From positions 16,949,501 to 17,013,500 of the forward strand of contig CM040094.1 of NCBI GenBank assembly GCA_022496805.1: a stretch of DNA of 64,000 nucleotides. Direction: 5' to 3'. The notes under the pieces are model-generated. The model was not told where the DNA came from and made no database searches. It saw only the letters and a list, made by a program, of their open reading frames with translations. Both the position numbers and the translations under genes were made by a program. The DNA comes from Pohlia nutans (lineage: Eukaryota > Streptophyta > Bryopsida > Bryales > Mniaceae). Below, one piece after another: positions 1 to 11,670 of this stretch (positions are counted from its first letter, which is position 1; every line of letters begins with the position of its first letter).

Positions 1-379
1 GTGAGCCACATGTGGTTTATTGCAAGGTTGTAGTTCTAGGGACTCATGTTAGGACAACAATGGGGGGCATTGATGGGCGGCCATATCAATCGGTCTCGCG
101 GCCAACTATTTAGGCCAATGACCAGTAGGAATGCTCTAGCACATAGAGCCTATATACAACTTAACTCAATTGGATCATATTATAATTGGGTTGTGTTTTC
201 AATTCATGGGTCCGGGTCTGATCACGGTACCCCTTCCCGGACTGTCCGGACTTTAGAAGAATGTCCTTTTGGTAATGAAAAAATTATTGGAAAATTACAA
301 AAATTACATGGTATTATAGATGGCATGTTGGTACACAATAATCATGTGCTATATAGGCCAAATTCAAAAATTGAATTTT

Positions 380-1240
380 TTTCCTAATTTATCATATCTA
401 GCACCTGATCACATTATAGTAGCAAAAGGACTATGTATTTAAGGTTTTTTTATTAAAACAAATATTCATGCACTTTATTAAGTTTATATTTAAGCATATC
501 ATATAGTTTTAAGACAAAGATATTATGAAATCATAGTCTTTTTAGATTGTGTAAAAATATTTTATTTTTGAAAGTTCTCATAAATAAGGAAACATAGTAA
601 AACATCAATTGAAATTATGAGTTAAAATTAAACATAGATATGACTCAAACGTTGTTTTAGCTAAATTTCTTGTTTATGAACTACTTCACTATAAATTGAT
701 ATTCCGGATTGTTCATTTTGTCTCAAATCTGGAATTGAGACAGTTCCGGATTTGAAGAATAAAGGAAATCAATAAAAAAGAATATATAAATTGTTCAATT
801 TTTCTTGCTCAATACTATTTTGGATGGAGTATTACAACTTTCTCATGGATCTATCATTAACCCCTAAAGGCCCTTAAAAGCCAAAATGTGAATTTTCATG
901 TGAATTGAAAATGTGTAATTTCTAGCACACATTAGAGTTATTTGTAAAGGCATCCGGTTTTTTGTCCTCCTTTTTTCATAGACCAGAGCTGGTACTAGAG
1001 TTGTCCTCCTCAGGGTCCCACCCGACTACCCAATTCTTCTCCCTCCCTCCAAATTATTATGAATAAAAATTTCAATCTATCCAGTGTTCTATTCTGGGTC
1101 TACAGTGAGATCATGCTGATCTTGTCCTTTCCAAATTACATGTCAGAAAGAAGGGTTTTGAGGGACTTTACAAATAACTCTATTAAGTGAATTATAAAAT
1201 GACAGCGTTTTAGTGAGACAATCCTTTTTGGAACCCATAG
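380..1240 (+). repeat. Dispersed repeat, copy 1 (partner inverted at 38.5-39.07 kb)
   Basis: This AT-rich stretch matches the reverse complement of about 38490-39070 over several blocks, including the runs around TCATATAGTTTTAAGACAAAG and TTTAGTGAGAC. No ORF in it resembles a known protein. It is probably a decayed transposon of unknown class. Copy 1 carries a MITE (935-1182) that copy 2 lacks. The ORF at 46-387, just upstream, has no recognisable domain. Confidence 0.55.
935..1182 (+). mobile_element. MITE with TTA target duplication, copy 1
   Basis: The element starts GAGTTATTTGTAAAG and ends with the inverse CTTTACAAATAACTC plus TA. It is flanked by TTA at 932-934 and 1183-1185. The related repeat at 38.5 kb has the uninterrupted site, so the insertion can be read as filled versus empty. 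A second copy lies inverted at 62832-63090 with the same TTA flanks. A TTA duplication and about 250 bp length suit a Tourist/PIF-Harbinger MITE. A Tc1/mariner (TA) reading is possible because TA also borders the right end. Confidence 0.75.
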
Positions 1241-1917
1241 CAGACCCGAACCCTCATCTATTAGTGTGAAGCTTAGTTAGGAAATCCAAACCAATAGATA
1301 GACGAAAATGTCAAAATTTGAATGATCTTACGTACAAATGAATAAATAATATTTAATCTACAATCTATATATTCAAGAAAGTAAATAGCCTATACTACAT
1401 TGTTTTGTGCAATTACTAGGACCATAATAATTTTAAGCTTATAGATCAAGTGAATACATTGTCTTCAATGTTTAAAAATACCATGACCAAAGGGCAGGTT
1501 GGGCACTTGAGTGCCTAATATTTAATTAAAAGGCAAAAATTGAGTTGGGCACTTTGAATTAAAACTCATAAATTTCAACTCGTTTTTCCAATATTTAAAT
1601 AAAATTTGGCAATAGCCCGAGGCAATAGCCAAGTAATATGTCAAAAATGTATGTGAGTGCATTACATTTTATAAATGTGAGTTACAGAGGAGGTAAAGCC
1701 TTGTGCTTTCTACAAAATTCAGTACAGTAATGCCAAGTGAACGATGTGTACAACTCCCGTCAATTATTGTTATCTCTCTTAATTACATATTAAAACACGC
1801 AATTTGCTATTTGTGCACTTACATACATTTTTATGCACTTACATACATACATTTTTGCTATCTATGCACTAAAATTAAAAAGTTCTTAAATCAATATAAA
1901 CAGTGCCGAAGCTGATC

Positions 1918-2140
1918 ATGTACTACGGTCTACATACAATAATAAAACATATTTAGAGCTAAAAAAGTAATATTGATGTATATTGACATTATATATATTT
2001 AAGACATAATAGCTCACATAATAGATCTATATACAAAAGTTTTAAACATATAACCCCTCGAATATGCATGGGATTTTGAAAGGGGTCATGAACGCACATG
2101 ATTCTCAAACATAATGTAAAATGCACCCCGGGTTTGAAAA
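1918..2140 (+). repeat. Dispersed repeat, partner at 31.24-31.43 kb
   Basis: The stretch resembles 31240-31425 in the same orientation, with shared blocks such as CATATTTAGAGCT, TATACAAA and GTGATTCTCAAACATA. It is non-coding and AT-rich. I could not find its ends, so the class is unknown. The region 1190-2880 around it shows no gene. Confidence 0.45.
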
Positions 2141-2891
2141 ATATATGCACTTTTTTTGTAAGAAAACCTTTAATCTTATCGTCAAGATTAGATTAAAAAA
2201 ATTAGTTCAGTGTGAATTTCCAAAATTTTCCAGGCTCAACAACTGGAATGTTTTAAGAATATTCTAACTTGCCCAATACCTACCCACGGCTTAAAAAGGA
2301 CTTCCACAATACCTTAAATACCGTGTAGACCAGGTGGGGAATCAATAGGGGCATTTCCGGATGAGATGCACTTGGCTTTCCAATTGACTTCATCAACTTG
2401 ATGACATGGAATTCCAATTGTTTATGAGTTTTTTAATTTTTTAATTTTCAATATTTATTTTATTTTATTTTATTTTTTGTGTCGGACGTTTGCAATTGGA
2501 TGATCTTGAGGGCGGCGCATCGTGTGGACCATGGATTTTTAATGTAGAGGGATTTTATTCCCAATTTCCCACCTTTTCTATTTTAAGGATTTTAATTTAT
2601 TTTTAATTTTTGGGAGCGATTGAGGTATTACTTGTTCTTGAAATTAAATTTAAAAAATTAATTAATTTTAATTCAGGAGTTTCATCCATCAAAATTGATG
2701 TAACATAACTGGTCAATAGGATCAATAAACATAATTATAAAAAGGAAAGTTCAAATCTTTAGGAATTTTTTTTAACTATTTTGTATGGTGAAAAAGAGAA
2801 TCTTGCAAAATATTCATATAATTTGGCATATTTTGAAAATAATTGTTTGACATAAGCGCCAACCTTGGTGGCGGTACACAAATAGGGTTAA

Positions 2892-3444
2892 TCTTTTAGT
2901 GACTAAACAACCATTTTATGGTTGCTACCCTTTTTTTTGTACACTGCCCTTGATGAAAAATATATTTTTTATAAAAGATAAAAATATTTTCAAATTGGAA
3001 GTCAAGTTTACGTTCCAACTTAATTTTAATCATGTCAATTTGAGTTAAACTTTACCAACAAGAGTTTTTCTAAAGACAAAGACCTCAATATTGGCCTTTT
3101 GCTATAAAATTTACTATTTGGAGAGACTAATGATATTCTCTCCTTTGTATTTTTATTTTTATTTTTATTTTTTTTAAGAATAAGATATTTAGTTTTAACT
3201 AATTATACCAAATTTCAAATTCTAAAAATAGAATTTGTAATTTTGGTGAACATTAAATGGTAAATGCTTTTGAATCCATTAAATGAGTAACTATCTAATT
3301 TTTTTTTGAAAGTTTGACTTTGCGGATAATTAAAAAACATCATGCTTCTCATTTTCTCTTCTCGACCAAAATTCATTAAAGTTTCAAAAGTAACATTTTA
3401 TAACACATCTAGGTTTTGCCCTTACCCCCTTTGTCATACAGGGG
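2892..3444 (-). mobile_element. TTAA-flanked MITE, diverged copy (piggyBac-like ends)
   Basis: TTAA stands at 2888-2891 and 3445-3448. The right end, read in reverse, begins with CCCC and continues with TGACAAAGGGGGTAAGGG, as in the copies at 21310-21851 and 50646-51185. The left end matches their other terminus around ACCATTTTATGG. At 553 bp it has the family length, but it is clearly older. It has no coding capacity. Confidence 0.65.
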
Positions 3445-4135
3445 TTAATATCTTTGAATCCAAAAATCTTAGGAAGTTTTGTCAAGTTTTTAGTGATAAG
3501 GAAGACTTTTTGAAAACAAAAATGAGCTGAAGAATTGAATTGTTTGCAAAGTCAATGCAGAATTGCCTCTGGAGTCACGGTTAGATTTGAGTTCCCTCGT
3601 AAGGACTTGAGTGCAACTTGGAATAGCTACTCTTGCATTGGTAAGGTGCAAGGTTTGAATCTCCCTAACAAAAGCATAACATTGTGATTGGTTGGAAATA
3701 AAGAGAACGAAAACTTGTTTTCGTCGCCTATCAAGCTAAAAAAACGGTCTTTCTTTATGTGGAATTTTTTTGCTCAATTTTACGGATAACTCTAATAACT
3801 GCTATAAATTTGAAATTTTGAGGAGGGTAGAAATGATTGAATTATAAAGAAAATCCAAAATATTCACTTTAAAAAAAAAAATTATGAAATTTTTTGAGTT
3901 AGTCACACAATAAATTCAATAGAAAAATGTTTTTTGCAGTGTATATTGGAATTTTAGGGTTTTGAACTTTAAAGTGCTGTAAAAATACAAAATTTAACAA
4001 TTTTGAAGAATAGTGAATTGGGTTCAAAAGAAGAAGATAGCCCCCATACTTTTTAGATGAGAATATTTTCATTTGAGATGAGGAAGTAGGTGAAAATCAA
4101 CATTTGATTTTAAAATGGCACAATGTGGCCATACC

Positions 4136-4274
4136 GTAACATTCAATAGCCTTCATGCCCTGTGCCTTTCTTTCATGCACTCCACCTATTGATGAAGTTC
4201 TGTTGGACGTAAAATATTCCACATCATCTACTGTAGAGCTAAGGCAAAGCCAATGCATGCTACTAAATGTTATG
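4136..4274. mobile_element. MITE, family with CATAACATTCAATAGC ends
   Basis: The ends TAACATTCAATAGCC and GCTACTAAATGTTATG are inverted copies. A core with AATATTCCACATCATCTAC is shared with 21909-22446 and 26390-26545. It is short, non-coding and probably internally deleted. Superfamily not assigned, because no clean target duplication is visible. Confidence 0.55.
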
Positions 4275-4422
4275 CAGGGCTCTTTAGACGCTTAGAAGTT
4301 TACTTATTCATTACCTCTTGGTATGTCGGTCAAAAAGTTGATTTTAGAGATGATTCGACTGAACGAGAACTGATGCACATTACACTAAAAAAATTTCATA
4401 TGTTATGCCTTTGAGTATATAT

Positions 4423-4650
4423 CACAACATTTAGTAGCCTGTGTGACTGCTCCCTTCCTTCCAACAAAATGATGTGGAATATTTCACATCACATGAATAG
4501 CTATCGAGACAATCGGAAGCACTCACTCAATCACAATTCAACATTATCTTGTAATTGTTTGTTTGATTGAATATTCCATTCAATCACACATCACTGGTCA
4601 CTCCATCTAAAAAGGTAGATGAAACTAAAAGAAGACTACTTAATGTTCTG
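4423..4650. mobile_element. MITE, same family as 37269-37594
   Basis: The end CACAACATTTAGTAGCC and the inverse GACTACTTAATGTTCTG flank an interior that matches 37269-37594, including ATGATGTGGAATAT and CACTCACTCAATCACAATTC. It is non-coding. Confidence 0.5.
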
Positions 4651-4941
4651 ATACATCAATTCAGAACATGACATGTGGAATTTCTCCAAACACATGTGTA
4701 CACAACATCCAATAACTTATTCCATGCAAGAACTGGAACAAGACAAATGAAAGTGATAAAAAGAAAGAAAGAAAGAAAGGAGTGGGCACTTCAGAGCGTA
4801 CTGTATGACAGATGTCAGGCCTTGTGAAAAAATAAATTTAAAAACAAAAACAGAAACGAAGCCACTTGGCTCGTACGGAACTCTGTATCTCCTTCCAATG
4901 CTGCCTGCGCCATGGAGGACCACGTGTGAACAAACGCGGGA

Positions 4942-5079
4942 ATGCCAGGAGAGACCGACGTCGGTTCCGTCGCAGCCAAGGCTCAGATTTCCGGGTCCGC
5001 CAAAGTTCGGTGGACCATTCTCGCAATCAGGTGGATGTACCTCATGGCATTCTATGGACTCCGTGACACTCATTCTTGA
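4942..5079 (+). other. GC-rich, coding-like patch, unidentified
   Basis: About 4850-5100 is distinctly GC-rich in an AT-rich surround and is open in several frames. One short plus-strand frame of 45 codons is hydrophobic toward its end (residues WTILAIRWMYLMAFYG). A minus-strand frame at 4717-5136 is longer (139 codons) but has no domain I recognise. This could be a captured or orphan exon. No splice structure settles the strand. Confidence 0.15.
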
Positions 5080-5679
5080 ACCTTCTACATTGTTCCTTCT
5101 ACAATGGTCAGAATCTACCCTATTGGCCCTGTTCAAGGCACAATTTTTAATTATTATTTTTCATTGGTAGACTGAGCGGTCCTGGTCGGGGTGCACTTTA
5201 CATTGTCAAATTGTTGTTCATCACTATTATTTATATTTTTCCTAAAAATTTCAGACTATTTATGCATATTTGTAATTACTTTGACTATTACAAGAGAAAA
5301 GTTTTAAATTTATTTATTTATTTAAGTAGTTATGGAAAACCACGGTAAATTGATTAATAATAAATCATATGAGGAAAACACCAAAAAATATAATGTATTT
5401 TAAAATGTGAGAAATTGATGAGGTTTGACCAAGTAAATGTATTGTGAACACTTAATTAAGGATTAACCCTTTAGTGCCCAGGGAGGTTCTGAAGAAACCG
5501 GAGCTTTTTGGTGATTTTTTTTTAAAGACTCTCTCTATTCAAACTCTGGAAACTATTAATAGTATTTAACTGTACAAATGTAAGCGTAGCTTAATCAAAT
5601 AAGTGTCGGCTAAACCTTGGTCAGATCCAACCGTTGGATTGGAAGATTATAGTATGTCCTTGAACTGTATAATGCGAAC

Positions 5680-5960
5680 CGGAGCAAGCGTCCAAGTTCA
5701 TAGCTAGATTTGATAAACTGTGGCTTAGGACTCCGTTCTTTGGTATGCGGATTAAGCACACGGTCAGGTGGCATTTGGCTCGACCTAAGCCAGGCCGGTT
5801 CTACTAGGCCTAGGGTTTTGGTTGTATTTTTATCTTTCTGTTTGCTGTCTGAAAACCTAAAAATTCTCGCCGAAGAGGCTTGTCTCCTCTGCTTCTGTGT
5901 ATGCGACCTTCATTTAATTCAATGGGGTTTCATCGTCTTGTTTCAAAAAAAAAAAAAAAA
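5680..5960 (+). mobile_element. 5'-truncated LINE or other poly(A) retroposon with 16-bp target duplication
   Basis: The insert ends in a run of 16 A (5945-5960). It is bracketed by ACTGTATAATGCGAAC (5664-5679) and ACTATATAATGCGAAC (5961-5976), a 16-bp duplication with one difference. That is the signature of L1-type target-primed reverse transcription. The body has no conserved reverse transcriptase motif, so it is a 3' fragment or a retrocopy. The 103-codon plus-strand frame running through it is not convincing as a gene. Confidence 0.8.
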
Positions 5961-6836
5961 ACTATATAATGCGAACTCAAAAATGAGATTTTGGAGGATG
6001 TGTGACTTCAAAGTTAAATAGAATATGGGTTAAATTTTCAAAAATAAAAGTGAAGAGGTTCAACAATGACCTATGTCAACACCTCTCCATTGCAATCTTT
6101 CATGTCAAGAATGGCTCACACATAATTATTGTGAATTTTACAAGTGATAGTGACTTATCCGTGGACTTATCCATATACGGTTTAGGACAAAAAACTATAC
6201 GTTAAAATATGAAAGGAGTTTGTACATTGATCAAGATCGAAATAGATACACTAATGGAACATGAACAAGAGAGCACAATCCAAAAATTTAAAACAAGATA
6301 ACAAACTTCCAAACGCAAAATTACCGCATAGTACCACTAGTAGAAATCTTGTCTTATGTGACAAGTCTTTAATGACTCAATGTCGGGAATGACATGTCCA
6401 TAATGACACAAAGTCCCACAGATGGTATAGGGTCCCAGATGAAACCCTATACCGCCCAAGGCTGTTTTGAGCTGCGACCAATATTTTTACGGCTCTTTTC
6501 ATTCAGACTCCATCACTACTGAATTGAACCGTATGGAATTGTAGAGCACTAGAATATGATGGAGTTATGCAAATTTTATAATCATCTAACCGATGAGAGC
6601 TGAATTAAAGTGTTGATGGGACCTTATATTGTTGTCAAACTGAGCTTGGTTGCAAGGGTGGTTCTATTTTTGCATTCTAAGTGATCTTTTGCATATTTTT
6701 GAAAATAAAATGCACTTCGTTCAGCTATCTATCACCTCATCTTCTTCAAATCAAGCTATCAAACATCACATTTGTTATCCCATAGACTTTATTGTGATTT
6801 TTTTATTCCAGTTGAACCTTTGGTATACTGTTTTAA

Positions 6837-7391
6837 CCCCTAAACGTCCATGCATCCAGTTATTGGATGTCTGTTGGTCAAACCCAATTTTGATCTCGAA
6901 GATGATTTCTTTTGCCAATACACTCAAGAGAGAAAATGAAGTTTATCAAGTCTAGTTTGCACTCCACTTTTCAAATCTTAAAAATTTCATGTATTGAGTA
7001 AGTTATTTCTTTTGTAAGCTTTGCAGCTCAAGCTCTGAATACACTACATGGGACGTTTACTTTTTGAATTTCAAAATTCAACTAGTTTTTTTTTATGGAA
7101 AACATATCAATGATATCATGTGATTCTCCATTGTGATTTGCATCTCATCCAAAAATTAATCAATTTTTTGAAGTCCTTTTTGTAATTAAAATGAATTTAT
7201 GAAGTATTTGACTTAAAAATTTGTAAAAAAGTCATATTAAATCAAAAAAATCTGAAAATTTCAGGACTTATAGGAAACACTTAATTTCATGCATGAAAAT
7301 ATTATAAAATATAATTTGATTATTCTTCAAGGCTTAATTTTGTATAATTCTGTAGTTTGACTTTTCCAGAAAGGACTGGTACGTTTAAGGG
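6837..7391. mobile_element. TTAA-flanked MITE, 555 bp
   Basis: TTAA at 6833-6836 is followed by CCCCTAAACGTCC. The right end reads ACGTTTAAGGG before TTAA at 7392-7395. That second TTAA is shared with the next element, which starts immediately. The element is non-coding. Confidence 0.7.
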
Positions 7392-7395
7392 TTAA

Positions 7396-8122
7396 CCCTT
7401 AAACGCCGGGCCTATGGCCATGGATTCAGAATGGTCATAGGGACTGTTCTGTTTTCTCTATTTTTCACTCAAATTGACTGATATTATTTTTGAAATATTT
7501 TTCCTAAATGAAACCTTACATTTTCTATGTGCAGTAATTTTTTCCGTTTTTTTCCAAAAAAAAGTGAAATTACTATGATTTTTTTAAGGAAATCCTTAAG
7601 AAAATTCATATAAATTAGAAAATAAACTCAAAAATTCCAATTTTTTTTCCATAGGTCTGACTTACATTGGAGTACACAATGGTGGATGAAAATCATCCGT
7701 GTCTCTAAAATTAGTAAAAGGTACCTCTATGATAATAAGTGTTGAACTTGCAATTGCTATAAAATACTTAATATTAGTAATTTTCCAAAAATTCAAGATG
7801 GAGTCAAAAGTGGACTTGATAAACTTCATTTTCTTAGTTAAGCTCATATACAACAAACGCCATCTTCATGGTTTAAACTGAATTTTTGTAGAAAAGGTCA
7901 AATGATTCAAAATACATGACATGGAGATCCGTTTTTACTACTTATTTTCCAATGAAGGCCCCAAATTAAGTCCCATGGTGGATATCTCCCATGCATGTGG
8001 TGTGTAGAAGAGTAGCAAGGAAGTGCACAGACAGAAATGGATGAAAATCCTCTTTTTCTGTTGAGAAACAAGCCTTTTCAGTCATCCAGAAGCCACGAAA
8101 TGGCTCTGCCGGCGTTTAAGGG
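7396..8122. mobile_element. TTAA-flanked MITE, 727 bp, abutting the previous one
   Basis: It begins CCCTTAAACGCCGG directly after the shared TTAA (7392-7395). It ends CCGGCGTTTAAGGG before TTAA at 8123-8126, a perfect 14-bp inverted repeat. It has no ORF of note. Confidence 0.75.
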
Positions 8123-8503
8123 TTAAGCACAATTTTGTATAGGTAATTTCGAGAGCAGAATCACTGCTACAACAGATTAGAAGACATGCACTGGAGCATA
8201 ATCAATCTAGTTGCATATACATGTCAATCACCTAAGACGAAGGTTCACAAAACCAAAGGATATGTAGAAAACCACAAAGTGGATATTGTGCATATTCTAT
8301 GTTTTATACATGTGTAGTTATGTAATCGCACAGCTTCAAATCAATTTTAATTTTAATCTTATTTATTTTTATTTTTATTTTCTTTCATAAGGTGCACATG
8401 AGTTACACAGCTGAACTTCTGAGTTGGTTCGTAGATTATGCACCCGTTTGTTTTTTTATGACCAAGCGACCACCTATGGGTTAGCTGGGCACTAAAGGGT
8501 TAA

Positions 8504-9505
8504 ACGCATGAATGTGTACTTCTTGTACTGTCAAAGACAATGTCAAACACCTTTTTTGATAGCGGCTATGCAAAGTGAATGGAGCACTGGAACCTCTTTT
8601 TTAAACTTATATTATACTCAGAGGGAGTTTACGTGGTGTGTTTCATGAATGATGAGCTCATGTGCAATGTCTGCATCTGGAAATTTCTCCCTATTTATTA
8701 CATAATGGTCAAATTCATGTGATGAATTCAGAATGACAAATGCTAAATTTATGACATTCAACCTTGCCACCTTTGTCCCCATGGCTTCCATGGTCAAACT
8801 CCCAAAAGGCTCTTTATTCATGACAGTCTTTGAACATGTGTTATGGTATTTATGTTACATTTCTAAACACTTCAAACTAAGACTGCTATTTGTATTTAGA
8901 AAAAGTGCCAGAATCTTGATGATTTTGCCATTTTCACAAATCCAATGATATAAACCCCTTTGTCACAACTACTTGGGTTACTGGAAATAAATAGGTCTAG
9001 CTGCATCGACCTAAGTTTCCAGACAAATTGGCAATTTAGTAATACTAGCAGTATTCAAAAAAAATTGCGAACTTATGATTAGTGGAGACATTCAAGGAGC
9101 AAAACTGGTGCAAAAAAAATAAAAAAATCTTGAAAATGTAGGTGAAAAACACGAGGAAAAACAAGAGCAAACAGATGATAAAAAGGAGCCAAATAATATC
9201 AGGGCAAACTAATTTCTCTTTAGGCTGGCTTCCTGAACTCTTCTCTTCCAGGAATCCACAGCCTCGTGCTGGTACGGTCCGCTTGTACTGTGATTGTAAT
9301 TCATTAAATTCCTTTCCGTCTGATTGTATTGAGACGGAACCCAGTTTGAGATTTTTATTTCAAAAGTGTTGTACTAGTATCAGGTTGAGTATACAAGTGC
9401 TTTCTCAAACTTCAGACTAATGGAATAATGGTATTAAATAAACATGAAAGAAACTATCCTGACATGTTCATCTTCATGCAGGTGAGTATCAGGTGAGTTT
9501 TCACT
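8504..9505. other. Gene-free AT-rich stretch
   Basis: I see no convincing coding frame, RNA gene or complete mobile element here. Short open frames at 8618-8948 and 9142-9420 have no family resemblance and no exon-like borders. Confidence 0.4.
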
Positions 9506-9512
9506 TTGAGAT

Positions 9513-9725
9513 TTTATTTTTTATTTTATTTTATTTAAAACAAATGAAAGGAATTTCATTGCAAAAGACACAAAAAAACCCCAGCCACAGGTGGCCTGAG
9601 GGGACCGGACAAAAGGAGCAAGAGAACTAAAGGACAGGCCAGCACAGGGGAAGACCGCGGCCGGCCAGGAGGCCAAAAGAGCAGAAGCAGACCAAAGACC
9701 GGAGGAGCAAGAAAATCAAGGAGGC
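9513..9725 (-). mobile_element. LINE-like 3' fragment on the minus strand
   Basis: Read on the minus strand, a GC-rich body ends with GCAATGAAATTCCTTTCA and then an A-rich TAAAA-type tail at about 9513-9538. This is typical of plant non-LTR retrotransposon 3' ends. TGAGAT at 9507-9512 and 9726-9731 may be a short target duplication. There is no reverse transcriptase coding. Confidence 0.5.
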
Positions 9726-9824
9726 TGAGATACTTTTTTGGGTTAACTCTATTAGAGTAATGCAGACTGGTATGAAAAATTGATACCAAATTGGTTTAAT
9801 ATTTGATATCAATAAAAATAAAAA

Positions 9825-9880
9825 TATCTATCTATCTACATACATACATACACACATACACACATACACATACATATACC
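9825..9880 (+). repeat. Microsatellite, TCTA then CATA/CACA
   Basis: A tract of TCTA units passes into alternating CATA and CACA units. Simple-sequence DNA, likely length-variable. Confidence 0.9.
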
Positions 9881-10239
9881 AATAGGTGATACAAGGCCAA
9901 CTCTAATATACCAATACAACACTAGTTTTCACTCTATGAGCAAGCAAGTTTGACGCTTTTGTGCAGGTTTTGTGAAGAATTAGCCATACTTCACTCTATT
10001 TTGAAAACATTTGGTTATAGAATTTTGATGCATCAGTTGTTATGTTTGTTTTAGGGTCCCAACCAATTAAGGCATTGACGCATGTCAGTTTTTATAAGAA
10101 TTTATCTGTTTTTCTCATGAGGTTTTGAAATTCAATTGGTTGAGTGTCAAATTTGATCAGTCAATCTGTAACTAGACCCCGTTCATTGCTTTTGCGATGC
10201 TCCATATATTTCAAACTAATGCCTATGTTGATCATGCAG

Positions 10240-10624
10240 TTTTTGCATGGACCAGTCCTGTTTTCACCTCAACTGAACGTTCAGATGATAGCCCAAGCAA
10301 AGGGGCAGTGTACATCAGCAGCCTATTGATGGCCACAAGTTGAAAATTATGTAAGCCCCATTGATCAAAATGACAATGAAGTCTTCCATCAATAGACATG
10401 CAGGGTCTTCCATGGAGGAACCATGCACCATAACTCAAATCCCATGAATTGCTTATGGCAAAAATTTGGTACTAATACCTCTCTTTTGAACCATTTGTCT
10501 GAATACATGAAAGTAGCAAACATTGCAATTATTGTTGTGTTGGGTAGTATTGAGTATGAACGCACCTTTTCCAATCTTGCTTTCATCAAGGGCAAAGTGT
10601 GCCATTGTTTGGGTGGGCACCTAT
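10240..10624 (+). pseudogene. hAT-family transposase relic, C-terminal dimerisation region, split by a copia insertion
   Basis: The frame from 10423 gives a stretch with LLNHLSEYMKVANIAIIVV, then LGSIEYERTFSNLAFIKGK and CLGGHL. This is the pattern of the hAT C-terminal dimerisation domain as found in plant transposase genes. The upstream part, about 10240-10420, is broken by stops. The copia element entered at 10625. Beyond its right LTR the frame resumes near 16131 with residues DTVVRMFSQSF. The relic is not functional: it has stops, a frame break and the 5.5-kb interruption. Confidence 0.6.
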
Positions 10625-10897
10625 TGTTGTAAATTTGCTTCTCATAAACTTCACACAGGTAGTACCGTGTTTTGAGTTAACTTCATATAAAGAGAAAACA
10701 TGAGATCGTAACAACCAGTTATTGTTACGTCTGTTACTTACTGTTACTAACTACGTGTAGCATATTGTTACTAACTAACATCACTACCCACTAACTACGT
10801 TGAGTGTACTTGATCTAACTATAAGAAGGCTCATTACTTTTACCTACCTAACGCCAGGTGTGTACCATCTGTGGATGACTGGACTTTTGGTCCGACA
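10625..10897 (-). repeat. 3' LTR of the copia element (left end in window)
   Basis: Begins TGTTG and ends CGACA, against CAACA in the partner, so one terminal base has decayed. It is identical in length to the LTR at 15853-16125. The adjoining CCCCCTCGC (10898-10906) is, on the minus strand, a short purine-rich tract in the position expected for the polypurine tract. Confidence 0.93.
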
Positions 10898-10963
10898 CCC
10901 CCTCGCACACCTGAAGTTCGTCTACCCTAACCTGACTTCTGCGAGCACCCGAAGCGCAGTTCC

Positions 10964-11670
10964 TTGCTTGAGAGAGATTCGTTCACCATGAGTAGACACA
11001 GGCGCTCCGTGCAGTGTTGGGTACACGAGATGGCCGACCGATCGTCCTTGTGGGAGTCGTTCCTGCACTTTCTTCTTTCGTTGTACGTCCTGGCCAAGAA
11101 GGTGAAGGAATTCCTGTCTTCGGAGTTGCCGGAGGAAGACTTGAAGGATTTTTACGACGCGTTTGCCACTCTGAGTTTGGACGATTCGCTTGACTGGGAG
11201 AATGGAGGGCTGCCTTCTCGTTCTGCAGGGAGCATGTGATCCCCCTCGTTCTCTTCATCTTCTCAATCCATGCACTAAGCTCGGTGCTGCCGGACTCTGT
11301 GATACGAATTCACCTGTGGAGGGCGCTTAATTCACCACCATCTATTTTACTGCTGAGAAGACTCCGGGTCCTTAACCGTGTTTGGAGAGACTACTTGGAT
11401 ACCACATTGGAGTGGACAGCGCTAGAATTTACCAGGATGGACACTCTGGGTTATGCCAGGTTCGCTGCTCGTCATGAGCAGGCTACGGGTCAGCAGTTGC
11501 GCTATAGAACTCAGGGAGAACGTTTTAGCATGGAATTAAACCATTTCAGGACTGTGCTAGAGGAGCCTCTGTTTCCAGTAAGTAAAATAAACGACTTGCA
11601 GTGGTGCATTGGCAATGATATGGATCCGGAGACAACTTACTATGCTAGAGTAGCTACAGACTATACTTAG
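10964..11670 (+). other. Plus-strand ORFs inside the copia element, antisense to its polyprotein
   Basis: Two overlapping open frames occupy the place where reverse transcriptase should lie. The first (10964-11239, 91 codons) includes WESFLHFLLSLYVLAKKVKE and an acidic stretch. The second is open from about 11194 to 11670 and is rich in Arg and Leu (RRLRVLNRVWRDYLDTTLEW). It ends at TAG shortly before an AT-rich, 3'-UTR-like stretch with ATAAAGATAAAG. Codon choice and GC content look coding. I do not recognise the protein. It could be a captured host transcript, an antisense ORF of the element, or two halves of one frame with a frameshift. Confidence 0.35.

Larger units (their letters stand above)
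5467..8499. mobile_element. Larger TTAA-flanked TIR element enclosing nested insertions
   Basis: TTAA at 5463-5466 is followed by CCCTTTAGTGCCCAG. The inverse of that 15-mer precedes TTAA at 8500-8503. Inside lie a LINE fragment (5680-5960) and two smaller TTAA elements (6837-7391 and 7396-8122). Subtracting these leaves about 1.45 kb. No transposase was recognised. The pairing of the outer ends is inferred from the 15-bp TIR alone. Confidence 0.5.

Noticed and set aside
46..387. 113-codon plus frame at the window start
   Set aside because: No domain, no exon borders, lies beside a dispersed repeat; not supported as a gene.
849..880. TTAACCCCTAAAGG as a TTAA-element start
   Set aside because: No partner end was found, and the inverted copy at 38.5 kb suggests this is a diverged part of the dispersed repeat.
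3560..3670. Possible SINE (GGTAAGG then GGTTTGAATCTCC)
   Set aside because: Boxes are weak and I see no tail or target duplication.
6343..6470. CACTAGTAGAAATC as a MITE end
   Set aside because: No inverted partner end nearby.
9556..9812. Leu/Pro-rich minus frames of 61-77 codons
   Set aside because: They fall in the LINE-like 3' fragment and have no domain.
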